Assembly: GCA_012271135.1 (NCBI GenBank)
Contig: JAAXGZ010000064.1
Location: 1 to 64,000 of the forward strand
Source of the DNA: Caldilineales bacterium
Lineage (GTDB): Bacteria > Chloroflexota > Anaerolineae > Caldilineales > Caldilineaceae
Direction: 5' to 3'
DNA: 64,000 nucleotides
This document shows positions 18,094 through 27,257 of the stretch, piece by piece. The notes beneath the pieces are model-generated. The model was given only the letters and a program-made list of their open reading frames with translations. It searched no databases and had not been told where the DNA came from. Each line of letters opens with the position of its first letter. The stretch's first letter is position 1. The translations under genes were made by a program, and so were the position numbers.

Positions 18094-18286
18094 GAATAGT
18101 TCGGCTGCTCCCTGAACGGTAGGGACCGGCAATCCTTCTCCCCGCCATTCCCGTGTCGGCCGCAGGCCGGCGCGCCAGTGTGCCACAGAGCACCCGGTGC
18201 GCACCGATGCGGTCTTGGCCATGGCGACGCGGACACGCGGATCCTGCGCTAGAATGCCGCCCATCCCTCCATTCAGTCCCCTGTCC

Positions 18287-19291
18287 ATGACCCGGCGTCA
18301 ACTCACGGCTGCAGTGGCAGTCAGACCAACCCTATTCAACGCTCTATTCGGAGAACAGAGCCAGCAGAATCTGGCATCGCTGGCCGCCTTGCGCTACCAG
18401 GAGGAGGACGATCGCCTCTCGGAGGACGAAATGATCGCCTTGGTCCGGGATTGCGAGGTGGCGGTCACCGGCTGGGGAACGCCTCCGTTCTCCCAAAACG
18501 TGGTGGATGCCTGTCCGAATCTGAAGTTGGTGGCCCATTCCGCCGGTACCATCAAGCATCTCCTGCCCGATCCGGTCTGGAACAGGGGGATTAAGGTTGT
18601 CCATGCCGCAGCGGCAATCGCACCGGCCGTGGCCGAAATGACAATCCTGTTGATGCTGATGTGCCGCCGGGACGTGCACAACATCAGCAGGCGCATGCAT
18701 GCGGGCGAGCAGTGGCCCCAACCGGAGTTGGGCTTTGAGCTGGGGGGGACCCGGGTCGGGGTCATCGGAGCCGGTCACACCGGCCGCAACGTCATCAAGC
18801 TCCTCCACGGGTTCTCCGCGGACATCGTGGTCTACGACCCGTACCTGTCTCCGGAACGGGCCGCCGAACTGAAGGTGACCCGGGCGTCGCTGGAGGACCT
18901 GATGTCCACCTGTCCCGTCATCACGGTCCAGGCTCCGACAACGCCGGAGACCCACCATATGATTTCCAGGGAGCATCTGGCCATGATTCAGGACGGTGCC
19001 CTGTTCATTAACACAGCCCGTTCCCAGGCCGTGAATGCCGATGCCCTCTACGAAGCCCTGAAGACGAACCGTTTTCAAGCCGCACTCGACGTCTTCGACA
19101 GCGAACCCCTGGCTGTCGACAGCCGTTTGCGCGGGCTGCCCAACCTGGTGCTGACCCCACACTTGGCGGGCAAAAGCGAACAGGCCCGCAAGCGGCAGGG
19201 GGCTCTGATTGTCGAACAGCTGCAACTGTACGCGGCCGGCCTGCCGCTGACGCAGGAAGTCACGCGGGACATGTTGGCCACCATGGCCTGA
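18287..19291 (+). CDS. D-isomer-specific 2-hydroxyacid dehydrogenase
   Basis: NAD-dependent 2-hydroxyacid dehydrogenase of 334 residues from ATG 18287 (MTRRQLTAAVAV); upstream codons to 18197 lack homology and overlap the divergent cupin leader. The Rossmann loop is GVIGAGHTGRN. The catalytic residues are present: Arg in INTARSQAVN, Glu in DVFDSEPL, His in LTPHLAG. It is a distant paralogue of the 8405-9391 gene. Its placement opposite the cupin/dehydratase pair and before an isochorismatase-like hydrolase suggests a role in oxidised-sugar or hydroxyacid catabolism. Confidence 0.9.
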   Translation: MTRRQLTAAVAVRPTLFNALFGEQSQQNLASLAALRYQEEDDRLSEDEMIALVRDCEVAVTGWGTPPFSQNVVDACPNLKLVAHSAGTIKHLLPDPVWNRGIKVVHAAAAIAPAVAEMTILLMLMCRRDVHNISRRMHAGEQWPQPELGFELGGTRVGVIGAGHTGRNVIKLLHGFSADIVVYDPYLSPERAAELKVTRASLEDLMSTCPVITVQAPTTPETHHMISREHLAMIQDGALFINTARSQAVNADALYEALKTNRFQAALDVFDSEPLAVDSRLRGLPNLVLTPHLAGKSEQARKRQGALIVEQLQLYAAGLPLTQEVTRDMLATMA

Positions 19292-19307
19292 ACCCAGCCC
19301 CTGCAAC

Positions 19308-20045
19308 ATGCGCATCAGCCTTCAATCCCAGTCACTCCGGACCAATTCCCAAGGGTTGTCGGAGTGGGCCAGGGATGTCAGGGAAACCGAAATCGAACCA
19401 GCCCGCAGCGCAATCCTGGTCTGCGACGTATGGGATCGGCACTGGTCGAAGGGCGCGAACCTGCGCTTGGCGGCCCTTCTGCCGCGGATGGAAGACCTCC
19501 TGAACCGTACACGCAGTCGCGGCTTCCACATCGTCCATGCCCCTTCGGACACGTTGGAGTTCTACGCAGACTCCCCGGCACGGAAACGCATTGCCGAGTT
19601 GCCGCTGATTCCCCCGCCGACAGATGCGGCCCGTGAAGATCCGCCCCTGCCAATCAACGACCAGGATGGCGGTTCGGATTCGGGCGAGGACACGCCGACT
19701 GCCGTTTGGACTCGCCAACACCCGGCCCTGACCATCGATCAGGACAGGGATGTGGTGTCCGACAACGGACCGGAAATCTGGAGTTGGATGCAACACACCG
19801 GAATCCGTCGGCTGTTCATCCTGGGTGTCCACACCAACATGTGCATTCTCAACCGAACCTTCGGCATCAAACAGATGGCCCGCTGGAATGTGCCTGTAGC
19901 CCTGGTCCGGGACCTCACCGACAGCATGTACAATCCGGCCTGTCCTCCCTATGTCAGTCACGATGCAGGCACCGGTCTGGTCATCGACTACATAGAGAAG
20001 TTTTGGTGTCCCACCGTCCATAGCCAATACCTGTTCGGCTTATAG
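19308..20045 (+). CDS. Isochorismatase-like cysteine hydrolase
   Basis: Cysteine hydrolase of the isochorismatase/nicotinamidase fold, 245 residues. The nucleophile Cys179 sits in HTNMCIL and the catalytic Asp in LVCDVWD (Asp40). The characteristic cis-peptide GVHTN loop precedes the cysteine. The usual lysine of the triad is not obvious, so activity needs checking. Members act on isochorismate, nicotinamide, ureidoacrylate, N-carbamoyl compounds and others; nothing local specifies which. It starts 17 bases after the dehydrogenase and is likely co-transcribed. Confidence 0.82.
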   Translation: MRISLQSQSLRTNSQGLSEWARDVRETEIEPARSAILVCDVWDRHWSKGANLRLAALLPRMEDLLNRTRSRGFHIVHAPSDTLEFYADSPARKRIAELPLIPPPTDAAREDPPLPINDQDGGSDSGEDTPTAVWTRQHPALTIDQDRDVVSDNGPEIWSWMQHTGIRRLFILGVHTNMCILNRTFGIKQMARWNVPVALVRDLTDSMYNPACPPYVSHDAGTGLVIDYIEKFWCPTVHSQYLFGL

Positions 20046-20096
20046 ACAACCTGGCGGGACCCATCGTCGCCATTACTTTCACAGGAATCAGACCAG

Positions 20097-20519
20097 ATGC
20101 CCCTGGGTACCGCAAACCAAGTCATCGCCGGTGGCGGCTGCCACCACATCGCCCTCCAAACCCGTGACTGGGAGGCCTCGCTGAAGCTGTACCGGGATGT
20201 GCTGGGCATGCCGGTGTCCGCTCAATTCGGTACACCGGAACGGAGGGTTTGGCTTCTCGACATGGGTGACGGCAGTTTCATGGAACTGTTTGAACCCACT
20301 GCGGATACCCCGGCGCCCGGTACCGATGCGGCCAACGATCCCATCTTCCATTTCGCGCTGGCCACGTCGGACACCAAGGCCAGCATCGAACACGTACGGT
20401 CCGCTGGTTACGAAGTGACCGTGGAACCCAAGACGGTTGAACTTGGCGACATGACCGTAACGATTGCCTTCTTCAACGGTCCCAGCGGGGAGAGCATCGA
20501 GTTCTTCCAGGTGCACTGA
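20097..20519 (+). CDS. VOC (glyoxalase/bleomycin resistance) family protein
   Basis: A single VOC-domain protein of 140 residues made of two beta-alpha-beta-beta-beta repeats. The first metal His is in CHHIALQTRDWEASLKLYRDVLG; the Glu in FMELFEP and the C-terminal SIEFFQ Glu complete a typical metal site. VOC enzymes act as lyases, isomerases, epimerases or dioxygenases. It is the last gene of the plus-strand run starting at 18287. ACAGGAATCAG precedes the ATG as a weak ribosome site. Function is not predictable further. Confidence 0.85.
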   Translation: MPLGTANQVIAGGGCHHIALQTRDWEASLKLYRDVLGMPVSAQFGTPERRVWLLDMGDGSFMELFEPTADTPAPGTDAANDPIFHFALATSDTKASIEHVRSAGYEVTVEPKTVELGDMTVTIAFFNGPSGESIEFFQVH

Positions 20520-20647
20520 CAGCGGCGTCACCTGGTTGCCCGCGCATCGATGCCGCGGCGGCTGGCGCGACGCCACTTGAGGATTCTTGTTGACGGGGCC
20601 CTCCGCATCGGCGCTGCAAGTTGCGCGCTTCCGGAGAGAGGCTGGCT

Positions 20648-22885
20648 GTGACCGGGTTGCCGAACCTGGCCGATAAGGCGGCGGCCGAGGCCAGATCGCC
20701 GCTGAAGCTCTATGTGCAGGGTCCGTACGGCACCGGCAAGACCTCCTTGTCCCTGCACAGGTTGGCCTGGCTGCAACAAACCTTCCCGGCTGAGGGCTTC
20801 AGGACGGTGGTCCTCCTGCCGACCAACCTGTCGCGGCCCGAGTTCCGAAGACGGTGGCGCCCATTCGCCAACCGGACCGCCAACCAGCCGCGGATACTAA
20901 CGCCCCATCGCCTGGCCAGCACCGCGGTGACCCTGGCCTGGCCCGAGCTGGCGGTGGAAGCCGGCTTTGCAAAGCCGCTGGGCGAACCTGTCCCCATCAC
21001 CCGGGAACATGTGCAGTACATCCTCATCCCCCGTGTGAAGTCCCTGTTCCAAGAGGGCAGACTGGCGGGGGCTGCAGCCAAGTACAGCCGCAGGGAACGG
21101 AGGGTGGTGCGGGAGGCGATTGAAATCCTGCGGGCGTCCGCAATGTACAGGCTGACGTTCCAGGAGGCGCGGGACCGCCTGATCGACGGTCTTCAACCCG
21201 GACCCTATCGGGAAGGGGTTGCGGCATCCCTGACCAATGTCGCGGACCTCCTGGCAGACTTCCGGCGGTTCTGCCTGGCACACGGCCTGATCGACGAAAG
21301 CCTGCTGATCAGCCTGTTTTACCGGGTTATTGAACGTGAAGACCTCCTGCAAAGCTGCGTGCTGCCCACCTGTCGCCATTTGTTGGTCGAGAATCTAGAG
21401 GAACAGACCTACAACACCCACGTACTTATTCGAACCCTGGCACCCCATTTGGAATCACTCCTGGTCACGGTGGACGAAGATGCCGGTGTCAGGTACTTCG
21501 ACGGCGGATACCCCGAGGGCTGCGGCGATATCGCCGCATTGTGCGATCTGCGCGTTCGGACCGCCAATCCGTCCAATCCAATCCAGTCCCTTCTGGCCGA
21601 AGGGCTCAACGCGGCGCACAGAAACCGGGATCCTGCCCCGTCCGACGGCATCAACTGGGACGTGGATGGGCAGATCGAATTGCGTGCAACCGATGGCATG
21701 GCGAAGGGACCGCATGGCGGACGATTGGCCCACTCCAGCCACCAGCACAACATCGACATGCTCGCTGGGGCAGCGGATCTCGCGGCGAGTCTGATTGCGG
21801 CCGGCGTTGAACCCGGCGACATTGCCTTAGTGGCCCCGATCGTCACCAATCAAATGAGGGTGACCCTTAAGCAGCACCTTGCCGGTGCCGGCGCGAACCT
21901 GTACTCGCACCGTCCCAGCCGCGCCCTGCACGAAGAACCAGCCACGAGAGCATTGTTGTGTCTCGCCCGGATCGCCTATCCCGGGCTCGCTGCGAGAAAG
22001 CCCAGCGAACTTGACCTCCGCGTTGCGTTGATGAAGTCCATTAAGGGCCTAGCCGGCCTGGAGGCGTACCACTTGGCCAGGGCCTGGCTCCCCCACTGGG
22101 AGTCCGATGAAACGGGATTCATTCACTTGCCCGCCGGCGTTGGTGAACGGGTCGGTACAGCCCGTGGCCGGGACTGGGACGCACTAAGGAATTGGCTGGT
22201 TGCCTATCGGAGCGAGGAGAGTACATTTTCACTGCACGGATTTCTCGCCCGTCTAATCCACGAAGTGCTGAGCAAACCCCAGTATGGATTCGACCGTGAT
22301 CCGGAGGACATGCGAGTGGCCGCGCATCTGGCGCGTTCGGCTGCCGTGTTCAGGGAACTCGTACTAAAGCACGGAATCCATGCGGACTTGGCAACCGCCC
22401 CGGAGAACGGAGCCGCCGCGCTGTTCACGGATCTCGTGGAAGAGGGGTTGCTGGGCGATCCCTATGTCCCGGACGAGGATCCGCCCGGAGACGCCGTCTT
22501 CCTGGCCCCCGTGACATCCCTGCTGATGCGGTACCGGTCGTGGCGACACCAGATATGGCTGGACATCGGCAGCGAACTCTGGGGGCAACGCCTGCGCGGG
22601 CAACTGGCCCATCCATGGGTGCTGTCCCCCACGCGCGCGCATGCCGGCCCCTGGCGGGACGGGGAGGAAAGCCTGGTCAGCAGGATTCTTCTGAGCCGCT
22701 TCGTGATGGGCCTGGCGCGACGCACCCGCGATTGCGTGTGGCTTCTGCACTGCGACTACAACGAAAGAGGTGGCGAACAACGAGGTCCGTTGTTGCCCGT
22801 CTATCAGTACGTTGCAAATGCGGAAGGCGGAGACGGCTTGTCCCCTTCCCCGCACGGGGTGGTGCAGCCCCGGGACCGGTCATGA
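20648..22885 (+). CDS. Degenerate UvrD/RecB-like SF1 ATPase
   Basis: A 745-residue protein that resembles SF1A (UvrD/AddA-type) helicases in architecture but with eroded motifs. The Walker A loop GPYGTGKT (about residues 25-32) is intact. The Walker B region reads LLVENLEEQT where helicases have LVDEYQDTN, and motif III reads VDEDAGVRYFDGG where they have GDDDQSIYRFRGA, so the catalytic DE is replaced by EN. The C-terminal half is divergent. I choose GTG 20648 because GAGAGG lies six bases upstream; the ORF track starts at TTG 20621. The stop overlaps the methyltransferase start in ATGA. It may bind ATP and DNA without normal helicase activity. Function unknown. Confidence 0.65.
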   Translation: MTGLPNLADKAAAEARSPLKLYVQGPYGTGKTSLSLHRLAWLQQTFPAEGFRTVVLLPTNLSRPEFRRRWRPFANRTANQPRILTPHRLASTAVTLAWPELAVEAGFAKPLGEPVPITREHVQYILIPRVKSLFQEGRLAGAAAKYSRRERRVVREAIEILRASAMYRLTFQEARDRLIDGLQPGPYREGVAASLTNVADLLADFRRFCLAHGLIDESLLISLFYRVIEREDLLQSCVLPTCRHLLVENLEEQTYNTHVLIRTLAPHLESLLVTVDEDAGVRYFDGGYPEGCGDIAALCDLRVRTANPSNPIQSLLAEGLNAAHRNRDPAPSDGINWDVDGQIELRATDGMAKGPHGGRLAHSSHQHNIDMLAGAADLAASLIAAGVEPGDIALVAPIVTNQMRVTLKQHLAGAGANLYSHRPSRALHEEPATRALLCLARIAYPGLAARKPSELDLRVALMKSIKGLAGLEAYHLARAWLPHWESDETGFIHLPAGVGERVGTARGRDWDALRNWLVAYRSEESTFSLHGFLARLIHEVLSKPQYGFDRDPEDMRVAAHLARSAAVFRELVLKHGIHADLATAPENGAAALFTDLVEEGLLGDPYVPDEDPPGDAVFLAPVTSLLMRYRSWRHQIWLDIGSELWGQRLRGQLAHPWVLSPTRAHAGPWRDGEESLVSRILLSRFVMGLARRTRDCVWLLHCDYNERGGEQRGPLLPVYQYVANAEGGDGLSPSPHGVVQPRDRS

Positions 22886-23496
22886 CAGGGGGAGCAGCCT
22901 ATTGGAACGAGCGGTACGCCCACGGCAGCACGCCTTGGGACACCGGCATCACCCCACCCGAAGTCGTTGCGTTCTGGAAAACCCATGGCGACCACTTTTC
23001 CCCGGACGCCCTGGTCGTGGATGTAGGTTGCGGCACGCAGACCAACCTCGGGTTCCTGGCCCAACGGGGCGTCCGTGCCATGGGTTTCGACTTGAGCCTG
23101 GTCGCCCTTCTTAGGGGACTGCCGCGTTACCGGGAGGCTCGGGCTGCAGGTTTGGGGGTGGGAGCCGCCGTCGCGTCCGCGACGGCCTGGCCGTGCCGGA
23201 CATCGGAGGCCAGCTATGTTCTCGATGTCGGCTGTCTGCACACACTTGAACCGGACCAGCGAAGTGCCTATGTCCTTGAACTGGCACGCGTGCTGAAACC
23301 AGGCGCCTGGTATCACCTGTTTTGCTTTCAGCGACTGTCGCCTGCACCGTCCGATCCGGAACAACGCAGGTTTTTCCTCAAGGGGGAACTGGAAACGTTG
23401 TTCGACGAACACTTTGTCACCGACTTGGAACAAGTGGACGAACAACCCCAGGACGGGAAACATGGCACGTGGAGGCTGATGCGCAGCAGAAGGTAA
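22882..23496 (+). CDS. Class I SAM-dependent methyltransferase (TPMT/TehB-like)
   Basis: A 204-residue methyltransferase starting at ATG 22882, which overlaps the preceding stop codon by four bases (ATGA), so the two genes are translationally coupled. The N-terminal YWNERYAHGSTPWDTG segment is typical of the thiopurine S-methyltransferase/TehB-like group, and VVDVGCGTQTNLGFLAQRG is the SAM-binding loop. YVLDVGCLHTL and LKPGAWYHLFCF are later motifs. The ORF track begins at 22540 inside the upstream gene and should be ignored before 22882. The substrate is unknown; coupling to a DNA-type ATPase could be meaningful or incidental. Confidence 0.85.
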   Translation: MTGGAAYWNERYAHGSTPWDTGITPPEVVAFWKTHGDHFSPDALVVDVGCGTQTNLGFLAQRGVRAMGFDLSLVALLRGLPRYREARAAGLGVGAAVASATAWPCRTSEASYVLDVGCLHTLEPDQRSAYVLELARVLKPGAWYHLFCFQRLSPAPSDPEQRRFFLKGELETLFDEHFVTDLEQVDEQPQDGKHGTWRLMRSRR

Positions 23497-23669
23497 CCGC
23501 GGCCCTGGCCGTCCGTACCGCTTCCCGACCTTCGCCGACGGCAATTCAGCCGCGCGGGGCGGAAATGGTCCGGGCCGTCCCCAACAACAGGCGGTTCCCC
23601 GGTCCGTCTAACATTGAGCAACTGTTCAGGGAACAAACCTCGATCCCGCAACCAAAGGCAGCATGCACC

Positions 23670-24701
23670 ATGCCAGATTCCCAAACCCGATTTCGGTTGG
23701 ACAATTCCTTGGAGACCCTTTATGCCGGACGGGCTGCCGACCTGGCCTGCACCGCCGATGATCCCCGCTCCCTGAGGGCGTGGCAGGTCGCGACGCGGCG
23801 TCAAGTGAAGGCGATGCTGGGCATCGCGGACGTGCCAACTCCCCGCATCACGTCCAGGTCCCTGTTGCACAGGCGGGATCGGGGCCTCATCGAAGAAGAA
23901 AAGTGGCTGGTCGAGACCGACTCGGCTCCGGACATGCCCCTGTACTTGTTGCGACCAACCGCGTCCAGTCCCCGGGGCACACTGCTGGTCTTCCACGGAC
24001 ACAACCCGTCCGTCCAGACCATTCTGGGAAACTACCCGTCGAAAGAGGAGCAGAGGGAGGCCGAAGGACGCGACGGCAACTACGCCCAGCTGTTGGCCGA
24101 AGCCGGCTATCTAGTGTGTTCGGTGGAACAGCGGGGTTTCGGCGAACGGCAAAGCGGAACCCCTGTGCAGGACATTCCCAACTCGTGCCGGCACCAGTCG
24201 TTCTTCTACCAGATGTTGGGGCGCACCATGGTTGGGGAACGGTGCCTCGACGGCAAGGTCGCACTGGACTTCCTGACCACCATGGAGAACCCGGTGTCCG
24301 GCGACATCGGCATCACCGGCAACTCCGGCGGCGGAACGACGACACTCTGGCTGGCAGCCATCGACGATCGGCTCGCGGTGGCCGTGCCGGGATGCTACTT
24401 CTGCAGCTTCAAGGAGTCGATCATGGATATCCGGCACTGCGAATGCAACTATGTGCCCGGGTCCGCCGGTCGGCTCGACATGGGAGACTTGGCCGCCTTG
24501 ATTGCCCCGAGACCGCTCCGGTTCATCCAGGGGATCATGGATCCGATATTCCCGATCGACGCATCCCGCGCGGAATTTGCACGCACCGGGAAGGCCTACG
24601 AACTCCTGGAGGTTTCGGATCGGATCAGCATGTCCGAGTTCGAGACCGGCCACGCCTACAACGCGGGGGCCGCCGCCGATTGGTTCGATCGCTGGCTTTG
24701 A
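23670..24701 (+). CDS. Alpha/beta hydrolase (acetyl-xylan-esterase/dienelactone-hydrolase type)
   Basis: A 343-residue alpha/beta-hydrolase from ATG 23670 (MPDSQTRFRLD). The nucleophile elbow is G-N-S-G-G-G in GITGNSGGGTTT; FHGHNPS carries the oxyanion HG motif; the acid is probably in MDPIFPID and the His in ETGHAYN. Such enzymes of about 340 residues with a long N-terminal region resemble acetyl xylan esterase/abhydrolase_7 proteins acting on acyl sugars or xenobiotic esters. No secretion signal is visible. The ORF track begins at 23322 in the methyltransferase region. It fits the polysaccharide and sugar theme of the neighbouring islands. Confidence 0.82.
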   Translation: MPDSQTRFRLDNSLETLYAGRAADLACTADDPRSLRAWQVATRRQVKAMLGIADVPTPRITSRSLLHRRDRGLIEEEKWLVETDSAPDMPLYLLRPTASSPRGTLLVFHGHNPSVQTILGNYPSKEEQREAEGRDGNYAQLLAEAGYLVCSVEQRGFGERQSGTPVQDIPNSCRHQSFFYQMLGRTMVGERCLDGKVALDFLTTMENPVSGDIGITGNSGGGTTTLWLAAIDDRLAVAVPGCYFCSFKESIMDIRHCECNYVPGSAGRLDMGDLAALIAPRPLRFIQGIMDPIFPIDASRAEFARTGKAYELLEVSDRISMSEFETGHAYNAGAAADWFDRWL

Positions 24702-24885
24702 GCGTACCAACCGGCAAGATGGGCACGTGAGGACCGCAAGCGGTGCAGCCCCCGCGCGCGACGGATCCGGACCGCCAGGCAGTATGCATCGGCACTTGGC
24801 AAACGGGCCGACCCGGGGATTCCCAGCGGCCTGACTGCGGGAGGCCGAACCCGACCACCGTTTCCCGCACCTTCGTCCGGTAACC

Positions 24886-24891
24886 TACAAT
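24886..24891 (+). promoter_or_regulatory. Possible -10 box upstream of the sulfatase-fold gene
   Basis: TACAAT within the 259-base gap before the 24961 operon; a weak TTCCCG lies 18 bases upstream. Plausible promoter of the four-gene catabolic operon, low confidence. No gene is seen elsewhere in this gap. Confidence 0.3.
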
Positions 24892-24960
24892 TCCCGTGCC
24901 GAGCCCATTTCCCGAAGCCCGGTCGTTCCCATCCCCTGCAACCCGCCCCGCGAGGTTTCC

Positions 24961-26361
24961 ATGGCCGCAGCGCAGTCACGTCCCAACCTGATCCTGATGG
25001 GTATCGATTCCATTCGTGCCGACCACATGAGCTGCTACGGCTACGAACGCCTGACAACCCCGCACCTGGACAAGTTCGCGGACAGCGGCGCCTTGTTCGA
25101 GAACACCATCAGCGCCCACATTCCGACCACATCGGCCTACGGTTCAATGTTGACCGGCCGCGACACGTTCGGAACGCAGGTTGTGGCCCTCCGCCACCGG
25201 GGAGGTCTGCGACCGGACATCAAGACGCTGCCGGAAATGCTGCGGGCCATCGGATACGACACCACGTGCGTCGGGTTCACGGGCAACCCCAGCGCGCGCG
25301 GCTTCGACACCTACCTGGACTATGCAGCCTGGGGCAGCTGGGCCACGGGACGCAGTCCCAAGGCCCAGAACCTGAACGAAGTTGCAGTACCCGAGCTGGA
25401 ACGCCTGGCGGCGGGCGACAGGCCCTTCTTTCTCTTCCTCCGGCACATGGATCCGCATGCCCCCTACCTGCCGCCGGCACCGTACGAAACGGCGTTCTAT
25501 CACGGCAACGAACTGGACCCCGGCAACCGCTCCATGGATCCGGTGATGGCGTTCAAGCCCTTCAGGGACTTCTTCCGCATGTGGATGCCGCCCGGCATCA
25601 CCGACAAGGACTACGTGATCGCGCAGTACGACGGCGCGATTGCGTACATGGATGCCTGCATCGCCACGCTGCTCGAATCGATCACCGCCTTGGGGCTGGA
25701 CGACAACACGCTGGTGGTGATCAACGGGGATCATGGCGAGACCCTCTACGACCACGAGTGCTGGTTCGACCACCACGGCATCTACGACAATGTGCTGCAC
25801 GTACCGCTGCTGATGCGGTTCCCCGACCGTGTTCCGGCGGGTCTGCGCCTGGCCGGCTACAACCAGCACAAGGACCTGGTCCCGACCATCCTCGACTATC
25901 TCGGGACGGAGACCGACCAGGATCTGGACGGGCGCAGTCTGCGCAAGCTGGTCGACGGGGAGATGGACACCTTCGAAACCGGTATTTACATCACCGAATG
26001 CACCTGGATGCGCAAGCACGGCTGGCGGACTCCGCAATTCAAGTACATGCATGCCCTGGAGCCGGATTTCCACTTCAAACCCGAAATCGAGCTGTATGAT
26101 TTGAGTGTGGATCCGGGGGAAGACCACAACATCGCACCGGAAAACCCCGAACTGTGCGACTACTTCGAAGGCCGGATCCAGGCCTGGATCGCCAAACGAG
26201 AGGCCGAGACCGGCCTGCCAAACCCAGTGCAGAACCAACCGCACTGGCATGGAAACATGGACATTGAATACTTCAGTTCGTCGCAGGAGGCCTACGACAC
26301 CCTGCACATCGGTGATCCCGTCCAGGGCCAGCGCCTGCAGGCGGGCGAGAGCAACGACTGA
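24961..26361 (+). CDS. Sulfatase-fold hydrolase with Thr at the nucleophile position
   Basis: Alkaline-phosphatase-superfamily protein of 466 residues that annotation pipelines would call sulfatase. Metal motifs are present: D16 in MGIDSIRADH and the NGDHGETLYDHE block. At the sulfatase signature, however, the sequence is T56-T-S-A-Y-G-S-M-L-T-G, so the formylglycine Cys/Ser is Thr and the following Pro and Arg are missing. Thr nucleophiles are known in phosphodiesterases, phosphotransferases and phosphonate-ester hydrolases of this superfamily. It could therefore be a phosphodiesterase or phosphotransferase rather than a sulfatase. It heads an operon with a PhyH dioxygenase, a Gfo/Idh oxidoreductase and a TIM-barrel isomerase. 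Confidence 0.88.
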   Translation: MAAAQSRPNLILMGIDSIRADHMSCYGYERLTTPHLDKFADSGALFENTISAHIPTTSAYGSMLTGRDTFGTQVVALRHRGGLRPDIKTLPEMLRAIGYDTTCVGFTGNPSARGFDTYLDYAAWGSWATGRSPKAQNLNEVAVPELERLAAGDRPFFLFLRHMDPHAPYLPPAPYETAFYHGNELDPGNRSMDPVMAFKPFRDFFRMWMPPGITDKDYVIAQYDGAIAYMDACIATLLESITALGLDDNTLVVINGDHGETLYDHECWFDHHGIYDNVLHVPLLMRFPDRVPAGLRLAGYNQHKDLVPTILDYLGTETDQDLDGRSLRKLVDGEMDTFETGIYITECTWMRKHGWRTPQFKYMHALEPDFHFKPEIELYDLSVDPGEDHNIAPENPELCDYFEGRIQAWIAKREAETGLPNPVQNQPHWHGNMDIEYFSSSQEAYDTLHIGDPVQGQRLQAGESND

Positions 26362-26432
26362 CAGTCCGCTCGGATTGCAGTCGACCGCGAATCGATTCCC
26401 TTGAACCGGACCAGAGGAGGAAATTGGCACCC

Positions 26433-27218
26433 ATGTTGAGCCAACGGCAAATCGATCAGTTCCACCGCGACGGCTTCCTGAACGCCGGCAAGGTCCTGTC
26501 CCAGGAGATCGTCGACCACCTCAACGCGGAGGTGATGCGAACCATTGAGGAAAGCGAAAACCCCGAAGTACGGCAACCCGTCAGTTGCCGCAACCTCAAT
26601 GTGAACGACGAGGAACCGGTGTGGCAAATCGTGGACATCTGGATCAGCTCGGAACCCTTTCGAGAACTGATTTTCCACCCGGACGTGACGCAAGGACTGG
26701 CACAGCTGACCGATGCCACCGAGTTGAGGATCTGGCACGACCAGATCCAATACAAGCCACCGCAGAAGGGCGGCGTCAACATGTGGCACCAGGACGCGCC
26801 GCTGTGGCCCATTATTGCGCCCATGACGGAAGTTACGGCCTGGATTGCGCTGGACGATGCGGGCATCGACAACGGCTGCATGAGCATGGTGCCCGGATCC
26901 CACAAATGGGGCGACAACATCGACTTCCTCCACACATTGGAGAACTATGAGGCGATGCCCTCCACCTTCAATGGTCATGACATTGAAGTCCGGCGTTGTC
27001 CGGTCCGGGCCGGCGAGGTCCACTACCACCACTCCCTGACCTGGCACGGCAGCCATGCCAACACCAGTGGTCGGCCACGGCGCGCCATTGCCCTCCACTA
27101 CATGACCCAGGAAACCACATTCGTGGCCAGCGGCGAGCACATCATGAAGCCCTATGTCACCGTCAACGATGGCGACCTGCTGCAGGGAGAGTATTTCCCG
27201 CGCGTCTATCCCCACTGA
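26433..27218 (+). CDS. Phytanoyl-CoA dioxygenase (PhyH) family protein
   Basis: Fe(II)/2-oxoglutarate-dependent oxygenase of 261 residues. The iron facial triad is visible: His and Asp in NMWHQDAPLW, and the distal His in HHSLTWHGSHAN; the 2-oxoglutarate-binding Arg is probably in the following SGRPRRAIALHY. I prefer ATG 26433, 12 bases after AGAGGAGG, to the TTG at 26424, which would be only three bases away. The second gene of the catabolic operon, 71 bases after the sulfatase-fold gene. PhyH proteins of this group hydroxylate or cleave diverse small molecules; specificity unknown. Confidence 0.88.
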   Translation: MLSQRQIDQFHRDGFLNAGKVLSQEIVDHLNAEVMRTIEESENPEVRQPVSCRNLNVNDEEPVWQIVDIWISSEPFRELIFHPDVTQGLAQLTDATELRIWHDQIQYKPPQKGGVNMWHQDAPLWPIIAPMTEVTAWIALDDAGIDNGCMSMVPGSHKWGDNIDFLHTLENYEAMPSTFNGHDIEVRRCPVRAGEVHYHHSLTWHGSHANTSGRPRRAIALHYMTQETTFVASGEHIMKPYVTVNDGDLLQGEYFPRVYPH

Positions 27219-27257
27219 CCCGGGCCAACCGGGTCGACAGTCCAAAGGACCTTTCCC

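Noticed and set aside
22540-22881. N-terminal extension of the methyltransferase ORF
   Set aside because: Lies inside the UvrD-like gene in another frame; homology begins exactly at ATG 22882.
24702-24960. Possible small gene or RNA in the 259-base gap
   Set aside because: No ORF with motifs and no convincing RNA structure; only a weak -10 box.
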